Origin: a virus
Strand: one strand, 5' to 3'
IMG/VR virus record: IMGVR_UViG_3300043420_002038
Span: 1-24,982 of that record
Length of the DNA stretch: 24,982 nt
Within the stretch, counting starts at the first letter, position 1. Each line of letters starts with the position of its first letter. The notes below the pieces were generated by a model. It did not search any database, was not told the origin of the DNA, and saw only the letters and a list, made by a program, of their open reading frames with translations. This document shows, one piece after another, positions 7,656 through 13,123 of the stretch. Position numbers and translations under genes: made by a program.

Positions 7656-7951
7656 TATTTTTTCAGTAAATTTTTGTATTTGTCTAGGATTTGCTTCCTT
7701 GGTTCAGACATTGTCAAAATCTTGTCGGAACTAATTTTAAAAACATTTTGAGTAGTGTATGAATTCAACCACTGACTTAAAGAAATGCTTTGAGTTACCT
7801 TTTCGTAACTAATTATAAATGGATCAATCAGCTTACAGTTCGGCTCTCCAATTTCTGCAACTATTTCTTCTATTTTTGAAATCAGAACTTCACCTCCATG
7901 TAAAACTAAAATAGAAATCGAGTCATAACTTTCTATTTTTTCTTCACTCAT
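7655..7951 (-). CDS. Small conserved-looking phage protein, possible Sm-like fold
   Basis: 98 residues from the ATG at 7951, preceded by AGAGGA; a TTG four codons upstream is less likely because it sits within that ribosome-binding region. The segment ILVLHGGEVLISKIEEIV followed by CKLIDPFII resembles the Sm/LSm pattern of a strand, a Gly-containing turn with acidic residue, and a second strand. The 134-residue protein at 19008-19412 shows the same pattern (LITGEEIFAKV, LLVSDPIIL). It is the first gene of the operon, directly before gp43 with a TAATG overlap, and is driven by a strong sigma70-like promoter. The Sm-like idea is a visual inference; function is unknown. Confidence 0.7.
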   Translation of the reverse strand: MSEEKIESYDSISILVLHGGEVLISKIEEIVAEIGEPNCKLIDPFIISYEKVTQSISLSQWLNSYTTQNVFKISSDKILTMSEPRKQILDKYKNLLKK

Positions 7952-7974
7952 AAGTCCTCTCAACCTGAACTGCC

Positions 7975-8003
7975 ATTATAGCAAGAAAAAAGGGAGAAGT
8001 CAA
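7975..8003 (-). promoter_or_regulatory. Strong sigma70-like promoter for the gp43 operon
   Basis: On the minus strand TTGACT (7998-8003), exactly 17 bases, then TATAAT (7975-7980), preceded by TGC as an extended -10. This is the closest match to the bacterial consensus among the minus-strand promoters. The -35 hexamer lies in the loop and stem of the hsp20 terminator, and the T-tract forms part of the spacer, so terminator and promoter are physically merged. The first gene begins at 7951. Confidence 0.85.
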
Positions 8004-8014
8004 TGGCTTCTCCC
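7986..8014 (-). terminator. Rho-independent terminator after hsp20
   Basis: On the minus strand GGGAGAAG (8007-8014) and CTTCTCCC (7992-7999) form a perfect 8-bp stem with a 7-base loop, followed by six T (7986-7991). It lies 13 bases after the hsp20 stop. Its loop and stem contain the -35 of the next promoter. Confidence 0.93.
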
Positions 8015-8027
8015 CAAAATAAATCAA

Positions 8028-8459
8028 TTAAAACCAAACTTTTCTCTTTTGGTGTTCTGGGACTATTTTAACAATGTCAATAAGTAACAACCCATCTTCA
8101 AATTTAACTGATTTTATTTCTACATCGTCAGATATTGTCCAGGATCTGATAAATGCTCTATTTGCTAGTCCTTGATGTACATATTCTTTATTGGAATCCA
8201 CATCCTTAGTGCCTTCCACATAAAGTTTATTATTCTCAGTATAAACAGTTATTTGATTCTTTTTAAACCCAGCAAGAGCAATTTCCAATCTAAATTCTGT
8301 ATTACTAGTTTTAATTACATTATATGGAGGATAATTTGATTCTGTTTGCGTTAAGCCATCAAATCTATTAAACCATTCGTCCATTCCAATTGAATACTTT
8401 TCAATGTCATTTAAGAATTTTTGAATATTTTGTGTATTGTATCGAACTAATGCGTCCAT
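8028..8459 (-). CDS. hsp20: Small heat-shock protein Hsp20 (alpha-crystallin domain)
   Basis: 143 residues from the ATG at 8459, chosen because AGGGGA sits 8 bases upstream; an in-frame upstream start would read through a long inverted repeat and add non-conserved residues. The N-terminal region (about 1-45) is helical. The alpha-crystallin beta-sandwich follows: FRLEIALAGFKKNQITVYTE, a KLYVEGTKD strand, ANRAFIRSWTISDDVEI and FEDGLLLIDI. Small heat-shock proteins hold unfolding proteins in a refoldable state without ATP. The gene is common in T4-like cyanophages, often near regA as here, and may assist virion assembly or protect host proteins. It is a single-gene transcription unit: terminators flank it on both sides and it has its own promoter-like element. 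Confidence 0.93.
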   Translation of the reverse strand: MDALVRYNTQNIQKFLNDIEKYSIGMDEWFNRFDGLTQTESNYPPYNVIKTSNTEFRLEIALAGFKKNQITVYTENNKLYVEGTKDVDSNKEYVHQGLANRAFIRSWTISDDVEIKSVKFEDGLLLIDIVKIVPEHQKRKVWF

Positions 8460-8483
8460 GAGTATTCCCCTAAAAGCGAGATG

Positions 8484-8520
8484 TAATATTGTTGGACCCA
8501 ATTGGCATCCAACAATATTA
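8484..8520. repeat. 13-bp perfect inverted repeat in the hsp20 5' region
   Basis: TAATATTGTTGGA (8484-8496) is exactly complementary to TCCAACAATATTA (8508-8520), separated by 11 bases that contain the palindrome CCAATTGG (8498-8505). The hsp20-side -10 element TATAAT (8517-8522) overlaps the right arm, so the repeat covers the -10 and the predicted transcript start. It resembles an operator or a 5' regulatory hairpin. No T-tract follows on either strand, so it is not a terminator. Confidence 0.9.
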
Positions 8521-8522
8521 TA
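8517..8522 (-). promoter_or_regulatory. Putative hsp20 promoter -10 (TATAAT)
   Basis: The minus strand reads TATAAT just after the regA terminator and 57 bases before the hsp20 ATG. No good -35 is found at 16-18 bases upstream, so it would need an activator or a short-spacer arrangement. The strong terminator upstream means hsp20 needs a promoter in this interval. Confidence 0.5.
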
Positions 8523-8536
8523 TATCACTTAAGGAT

Positions 8537-8565
8537 AAAAAATATAGTAGGGTTTACCCTACTAT
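8537..8565 (-). terminator. Rho-independent terminator after regA
   Basis: On the minus strand ATAGTAGGGT (8556-8565) and ACCCTACTAT (8544-8553) form a perfect 10-bp stem with a 2-base minimal loop, effectively 4 bases if the closing pair opens, followed by six T (8537-8542). The first stem base overlaps the regA stop codon. Confidence 0.88.
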
Positions 8566-9002
8566 CATTCAGAATCTAAATTTCTTCCTTTTTTTCCAAT
8601 TGAATATTTTGCCTCCAGGATCCAATCATCCTTTTCTTTATATGGCAATACTTTTATTTGATTCAAAGGAGCAATATCTGAAACTTTATCTGGGTTGACA
8701 ACTGACACCAATCCCCAATCAGATAGAAGTTTAATTATTCTATTTCTACGCTGAATGTCATTTACAGTCAAGTTAGCGTGCTTCCCATCTAAAGCAAATA
8801 ACTCTTTAAAGCTAACAAGGTAATATCTCCCCTGTTTATGGAGTATATGTACCGACTGATACAACTTCTTTTCTTTTCTAGATGCGACACCAATACGAGT
8901 AAGAGTCTCTCTAACTTTTAAGAAATCATCTGGTTCAGATAAAGTAATCTCAACCATCATATCTGGAGTCCAATTTACTTGGGGTTCATTGATAGTAGTC
9001 AT
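8565..9002 (-). CDS. regA: RegA translational repressor
   Basis: 145 residues (T4 RegA is 122). The core is close to T4 RegA: VEITLSEPDDFLKVRETLTR, LYQSVHILHKQGRYYLVSFKE, a LLSDWGL segment and a C-terminal KYSIGKK. In T4 the protein binds mRNA near start codons and represses translation of early genes such as 44, 45 and its own. The ATG at 9002 overlaps the gp62 stop (ATGA) and gives a 15-residue N-terminal extension relative to T4; an internal ATG-ATG pair about 15 codons in would give a T4-like start but has no visible ribosome-binding site. It is the last gene of the clamp/clamp-loader operon, before a strong terminator. Confidence 0.93.
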   Translation of the reverse strand: MTTINEPQVNWTPDMMVEITLSEPDDFLKVRETLTRIGVASRKEKKLYQSVHILHKQGRYYLVSFKELFALDGKHANLTVNDIQRRNRIIKLLSDWGLVSVVNPDKVSDIAPLNQIKVLPYKEKDDWILEAKYSIGKKGRNLDSE

Positions 9003-9391
9003 TTCGTTCCACCGATATCAAGTCTTTGTTTAATAAAATTAATTTGGTCTTTAGTTAGAATATTTAAAACCTGAGATGCTTTCTCGTCACTATAACCATA
9101 ATATTTTTTTATGTATTCTAAATCTTCAACTTTATTTTTTGTGATCCAAGAAGAAAATCTCTTCTTTTTTCTCAAACTATTTAGATAAAATGAATATTGC
9201 ATATCTTTATCTAGATTATTACTAATATTCATCTCATTGGCAAACAAAATGGTGTCTAAGTAAGCAGACAGACACTTATTTATAATGTATGGTGGATATG
9301 ATTTTATATTATCTGGATCGGACTCAATTAAATTTTCTTTTGTAAAATTTAAAGAATTTAGCCAATCTTTTAGTTCATATTTTACTTCCAT
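8999..9391 (-). CDS. gp62: Clamp loader subunit gp62
   Basis: 130 residues, clearly shorter than T4 gp62 (187). The match rests on position (44-62-regA, as in T4) and on the pattern YPPYIINKCLSAYLDTILFA followed by LDKDMQYSFYLNSLRKKKRF and a C-terminal GYSDEKASQVLNILTKDQI, which fits marine T4-like gp62. It forms a 4:1 complex with gp44 that loads clamp gp45. The frame overlaps gp44 by 10 bases and regA by 4, indicating coupled translation, as in T4. Confidence 0.87.
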   Translation of the reverse strand: MEVKYELKDWLNSLNFTKENLIESDPDNIKSYPPYIINKCLSAYLDTILFANEMNISNNLDKDMQYSFYLNSLRKKKRFSSWITKNKVEDLEYIKKYYGYSDEKASQVLNILTKDQINFIKQRLDIGGTK

Positions 9392-10320
9392 TCAACTTCA
9401 CACATAATTTCAGTTAAACATGCAATTAAATTAATCTCACTATCTGCAACAAAAGCACTTCTGTATTGATATTTAGAAATGACCAAAATAGCTGCAGGAA
9501 TAGTACTCTCCACTGCAGTATCATATAAACTATCATATACTTTTCTTAGAATTTTATTTGGGTCATTATCTATGTTCTGGATTACCCACTTTCTAACTTC
9601 AGTAAAATTCTTATCTTTTAAATGTTTAATTAAACTAGAAACTGTTACATCAGAAACATGTGCTAGAATTCCAGAATCCAATTTTCCACTGGATGAGTAC
9701 CTCTGCACTTCATTTAATGTTCGTCTGAAGTCTGGAAAATACTTATTAATTATTCCAGCTAAAGCGGAAGATTCGCAATCAATTTTTTCCAATTCCAAAA
9801 TATTCAAAATCCTCTTCATAAAATCTGAAGCAAGTTTTGGTTTTTCTTTTGGTGGAATTAAAAATTCAATCGCAGCAGCACGAGAGTGCAATGGGGGGAT
9901 TAATTTATTTTTATAATTACATGTGAATATAAATGTACAATTAGTCTGTAGTTCTTCTATGGATGCTCTAAGAGCTAATTGCGCATCATGAGTTAAATTA
10001 TCTGCTTCATCAATTAAGAGAATCTTTTTCCCCGTGTTAGACAAAGAAAGAGTAGAAGCATAATTCTTGACTTTGTTTCTAATTACATCAATAGACCTTT
10101 CATCAGATCCATTAATTACCATAAAGTCTCTATCTAGTTCTAATGCCAATGCTTTGATTGTTGATGTCTTTCCGATTCCAGGTGGACCAGAAAGAATCAT
10201 ATTAGGAATTTTACCAGAATCTCTTACTTCGATAAAAAAATTTTTTATCGATTCGGGTAAAATACAATCTTCCACCCTCTTGGGGGCATATCTTTCAACA
10301 AAAATAAAATCACTATTCAT
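9382..10320 (-). CDS. gp44: Clamp loader ATPase gp44 (AAA+)
   Basis: 312 residues (T4 gp44 is 319). Walker A GPPGIGKT (45-52), Walker B LLIDEAD (101-107), a sensor-1 FTCN segment, and an arginine-finger region HSRAAAIEF where the family has SRC. It hydrolyses ATP to open and place the gp45 ring at primer ends. The start at 10320 lies 3 bases after the stop of the preceding gene. The overlap with gp62 suggests ratio control by coupled translation. Confidence 0.96.
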   Translation of the reverse strand: MNSDFIFVERYAPKRVEDCILPESIKNFFIEVRDSGKIPNMILSGPPGIGKTSTIKALALELDRDFMVINGSDERSIDVIRNKVKNYASTLSLSNTGKKILLIDEADNLTHDAQLALRASIEELQTNCTFIFTCNYKNKLIPPLHSRAAAIEFLIPPKEKPKLASDFMKRILNILELEKIDCESSALAGIINKYFPDFRRTLNEVQRYSSSGKLDSGILAHVSDVTVSSLIKHLKDKNFTEVRKWVIQNIDNDPNKILRKVYDSLYDTAVESTIPAAILVISKYQYRSAFVADSEINLIACLTEIMCEVEWK

Positions 10321-10323
10321 AAT

Positions 10324-10833
10324 TTAAATCCATTCAGGTTTTCGTTCTGGCATACGAAGATAATTAGATGCAACCCAAGGTTTGGACGCGATATACATCT
10401 TGTAAGCAGTAAAAGTATCAATGCTTGTGTCAAGTTTATATTCATCTGGCATTGCACGAACAAAAGAAGTCACATTAGTTATTTTGCCTTTTGGAAACAA
10501 ATAATACGCCTCCAAAAGGGTATTATAACAAGAGTGTGGTTTCCCATATCGAAGCTCAAATTCATCGCAAATGTTCATGCCATGCTTGATAAGCCAATAT
10601 GCATTATCAATCGTTTTTGCTGCCCATTGAGTGCAAGGGTGGTTTCTAAATGCTCCTTTTTCAGTTGAATAAGCCTCGCCATTTTTTTTATGAAGTTCTC
10701 CATAATTGTGATACCAAGGTGAAGCAACAATAGATAGCATTTGACAGCATTCAAGTGCCATCTTGGTTATGTGGCGATCTGGAAGAACAATGGCACTTTC
10801 AGCTGGAAATGGAGAGGTGGCAAATATATTAAT
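10324..10833 (-). CDS. Unknown conserved-looking T4-like phage protein with apparent ATT start
   Basis: The first in-frame ATG is at 10761 (145 residues), but the frame stays open upstream for 28 more codons without ATG, GTG or TTG. That upstream stretch reads INIFATSPFPAESAIVLPDR and continues HITKMALECCQML, which looks like a continuous conserved N-terminus (a pattern like xNIFxxxPxxAAxxxxDKHxxKMxLE that I associate with a family in marine T4-like phages). ATT at 10833 is preceded by GAGGA at a 7-base spacing, so it is the best initiation codon, giving 169 residues. Later motifs include HPCTQWAA and ICDEFELRYGKPHSCYNTL. Function is unknown. It sits between clamp gp45 and clamp loader gp44. 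Alternatives are an ATA start two codons on, the short ATG form, or a base error in the start codon. Confidence 0.65.
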   Translation of the reverse strand: MNIFATSPFPAESAIVLPDRHITKMALECCQMLSIVASPWYHNYGELHKKNGEAYSTEKGAFRNHPCTQWAAKTIDNAYWLIKHGMNICDEFELRYGKPHSCYNTLLEAYYLFPKGKITNVTSFVRAMPDEYKLDTSIDTFTAYKMYIASKPWVASNYLRMPERKPEWI

Positions 10834-10864
10834 TGGAGGATCCTCAACTCATCAAAAATAATAC

Positions 10865-11530
10865 TCAATCAAATTTAGAATCTGGTTCCAATGCAATGTG
10901 ATACTTAACTGACTTCGATTGGCTTTCAAATCTAGACAATAGTTTAGTAGAAATGTACACCTTATATGAGCCTGGTAAAATTTTAATATTTTCCACTTTA
11001 AAGTTTAAAGTGAAGTTTTTGTCAGTTTCACCCACAATAATTGAAAACTCATTGGTAGTGTCGTTCTTTTTGTCTCGCACAACCAAACTAATAACCCCAT
11101 CATGACCTACTGCCGCCAAATCTGGAAGTTGATATACTGCTGATGCCTTTAGTAGTTTTTCAAGTTGAGAGTGATCCAACTGGAAAAATACATCTTCAGT
11201 TGGAAGTTCAATCTCTTTCTCTGGTGGAGAGACAATGACAGAAGGATCAGCAAAAAAGTATTTAACTTTTCGTTTTCCTTCTCGAATAGTTAGATATGAG
11301 CCATTAGAAAAATCTAATTCTGGACTATCATGTAAGCTGATGCCATTCAGAAATTGATTCAAATCATAAATTGCAAAATCCCTAGGGAAGTTTTCTTGGA
11401 CAGTTGCTTGAGCTAGAACATTTTTCATTACCGATATTGTTCGTAGCTGATTTCCCTCTTTGACAAAGATTGATTGATTAATAGAAGCAAAGTTTTTTAG
11501 GATAACAAGAGTTTCACTGGATAATTTCAT
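10865..11530 (-). CDS. gp45: Sliding clamp gp45
   Basis: 221 residues (T4 gp45 is 228). The start MKLSSETLVILKNFASINQS aligns well with T4 MKLSKDTTALLKNFATINSG, and the segments DFAIYDLNQFLNGISL and a PGSYKVYIS strand near the C-terminus match the clamp fold. The trimeric ring tethers gp43 to DNA; in T4 it also activates late transcription through gp55 and gp33. The ATG overlaps the stop of the DUF3310-like gene (ATGA). No gp33 gene is seen in this window. Confidence 0.96.
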   Translation of the reverse strand: MKLSSETLVILKNFASINQSIFVKEGNQLRTISVMKNVLAQATVQENFPRDFAIYDLNQFLNGISLHDSPELDFSNGSYLTIREGKRKVKYFFADPSVIVSPPEKEIELPTEDVFFQLDHSQLEKLLKASAVYQLPDLAAVGHDGVISLVVRDKKNDTTNEFSIIVGETDKNFTLNFKVENIKILPGSYKVYISTKLLSRFESQSKSVKYHIALEPDSKFD

Positions 11531-11874
11531 TTGTTCTCAATTAGGTTTAGATGATTAATTAGGAGCATAGTGTAATGCAATACTTTGAATAGATCTGCTC
11601 TTGGAGTACCTTTAGTGTCATACCTATCAATATATTTTGTGACATTTCCAGCACAGAATCCCTCACGGCGGTTGTGTTTAATTTTATCGAGAGTTTGCTC
11701 TTTGCCGCCGCCAGTTCGATCAACATAATGTTGCCTATATGTGCTCGCAATATACTCTTCAAGTTGCTTAAGGATTTTATCTTCATTGTATCTCCAAAAA
11801 TGATTTGAAGCATTAGAGGTATTTCCCAGATCAATCACATCATTAAAATTGACTGATTTTAATTCATTTTCCAT
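11527..11874 (-). CDS. DUF3310-like protein (possible nucleotide kinase relative)
   Basis: 115 residues from the ATG at 11874. An ATG ten codons upstream is in frame, but the AAAGGAGAA ribosome-binding site lies between the two at the right distance from the inner ATG, so the inner start is chosen. The C-terminal half has the DUF3310 signature: FCAGNVTKYIDRYDTKGTPR followed by DLFKVLHY. Families with this domain are frequent in phages; T7 gp1.7, a nucleotide kinase, is to my knowledge a relative, but no P-loop is visible here so kinase activity is only a guess. It precedes and overlaps gp45, consistent with a nucleotide or replication role. Confidence 0.82.
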   Translation of the reverse strand: MENELKSVNFNDVIDLGNTSNASNHFWRYNEDKILKQLEEYIASTYRQHYVDRTGGGKEQTLDKIKHNRREGFCAGNVTKYIDRYDTKGTPRADLFKVLHYTMLLINHLNLIENK

Positions 11875-11931
11875 AAAGTACTTTTCTCCTTTCGGTAGTA
11901 TCATAATATTAAATGTCCCTAAGTTATAATA

Positions 11932-13044
11932 TCACTCTTCCGCAGAATTGTCAATTTCTACATCAGAATCTTTGTCAAAGTCTTCATCAATTTTATCGTA
12001 AAGCTCAATGAATGAGGATTTAGTATCTTCATCAAACCTAGCAATTGATAGTTTAATTGCTTTTGCTTTATTTTTAAAGATCGAATATGCTTTTAGTAAG
12101 TGAATCAAACGACGAGTAGAAATAATTTCATCAATACCACCATCATAAAATGTTTTACGAATAGCATCACTCCAGTTCACCAATTTCTTGATGAAATCAT
12201 CTTCATTTTCTAGATTAATTGCTTTTGCAAGTTTAGTTAGAATTTTAATCTCAATAGAATTAGATGGATAAGATTGCTCAAAAGTAACACTAAACCGCTC
12301 TAGGAATGCCTCATTAAGAACATTTGTCCCAATAAATCGCCCATCATCAGATCCCTTTCCTTTAGTGTTTGCGGTTGCAATGATATTAAATCCAGGTTGT
12401 GGATGAACTACCTTTCCAATTTTCTTTAAAAATAGTGGCTTGCCTTCCAAAACAGATTGGAGAACCATAATCTTATTTGAGGCAAGATCACACTCATCCA
12501 GGAGAAGAATAGCTCCTCTTTCCATTGCTTCAACTACAGGTCCATTACTCCACACAGTGTTTCCATCTTGTAATCGAAATCCCCCAATAAGATCATCCGA
12601 ATCAGTTTCGATAGTAACATTGAATCGAATTAGCTCTCGTTTCAATTGTGCGCAAACTTGCTCGACGCACATTGTCTTTCCATTACCAGAAAGACCAGTA
12701 ATAAAAACTGGATAAAATAAGCCAGATGAAATAACTTTTTTTACATCAGAAAAACAACCAAAAGATACGAATCCAGGATCTTTTTCTGGAATTAAATTCT
12801 TTTCAGATAGAGGAATTACTGATGGCGCGACATAAGATTTTTCAATAGAAGAAATTGCGTCTTGAGTTACTTCGAGATTCCATTTACCATGACCAGATTT
12901 ATAATTTTCTAGACGACGAGTTACAGTTGGATAAGAAACATTTTTCATCGTGCAGTATGCACGAACATCTGCTGATGTGATCTTATTACCGAACATATCA
13001 AGAAGATCTGAAATGATGTTTTGTTCAGTCATTTTTGTGTACAT
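11932..13044 (-). CDS. cobS: CobS-like AAA+ ATPase (MoxR type)
   Basis: 370 residues. The N-terminal 60 residues form a helix-rich, winged-helix-like segment (ISDLLDMFGNKITSADVRAY, then SYPTVTRRLENY). The AAA+ core has Walker A GLSGNGKT (117-124), Walker B ILLLDECDLA, a sensor-1 ATANTKGKG and an arginine-finger region NEAFLERF, all typical of cobaltochelatase subunit CobS and MoxR ATPases. In bacteria CobS and CobT with CobN insert cobalt in aerobic cobalamin synthesis. In T4-like cyanophages cobS is very common although the host uses a different cobalt-insertion route, so its role is debated. The CobT-like gene directly upstream makes a CobS/CobT-type ATPase-VWA pair likely. It has its own sigma70-like promoter at 13067-13095. 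A second ATG four codons in (13032) is an alternative start; no clear ribosome-binding site favours either. Confidence 0.9.
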   Translation of the reverse strand: MYTKMTEQNIISDLLDMFGNKITSADVRAYCTMKNVSYPTVTRRLENYKSGHGKWNLEVTQDAISSIEKSYVAPSVIPLSEKNLIPEKDPGFVSFGCFSDVKKVISSGLFYPVFITGLSGNGKTMCVEQVCAQLKRELIRFNVTIETDSDDLIGGFRLQDGNTVWSNGPVVEAMERGAILLLDECDLASNKIMVLQSVLEGKPLFLKKIGKVVHPQPGFNIIATANTKGKGSDDGRFIGTNVLNEAFLERFSVTFEQSYPSNSIEIKILTKLAKAINLENEDDFIKKLVNWSDAIRKTFYDGGIDEIISTRRLIHLLKAYSIFKNKAKAIKLSIARFDEDTKSSFIELYDKIDEDFDKDSDVEIDNSAEE

Positions 13045-13066
13045 GATTTGGGTATTGAACTTTTAA

Positions 13067-13095
13067 ATTATAGCAGGGAGGGAAGGCACTGTAGA
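13067..13095 (-). promoter_or_regulatory. Sigma70-like promoter for cobS (extended -10)
   Basis: On the minus strand TCTACA (13090-13095), a 17-base spacer and TATAAT (13067-13072) with TGC before it. The -10 is perfect and extended; the -35 matches 4 of 6 positions. It lies in the 79-base gap between the CobT-like stop and the cobS start, with no terminator seen in that gap. Confidence 0.72.
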
Positions 13096-13123
13096 CTTTG
13101 GCTGTGGCAGTTTTAAAATTGGA

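Noticed and set aside
8460-8528. 23-codon N-terminal extension of Hsp20
   Set aside because: It would translate the inverted repeat, has no ribosome-binding site, and the inner ATG at 8459 has AGGGGA.
9277-9284. Perfect TATAAATA on the minus strand inside gp62
   Set aside because: It could be an internal late promoter for regA, but it is 275 bases from the next start, lies in conserved coding sequence, and such octamers occur by chance in AT-rich DNA.
9479-9916. Plus-strand open frame of 145 codons within gp44
   Set aside because: Antisense shadow of the AAA+ ATPase; no ribosome-binding site and no recognisable domain.
11875-11904. Upstream in-frame ATG extending the DUF3310-like protein by ten residues
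   Set aside because: The strong AAAGGAGAA lies within this extension and at the right distance only for the inner ATG at 11874.
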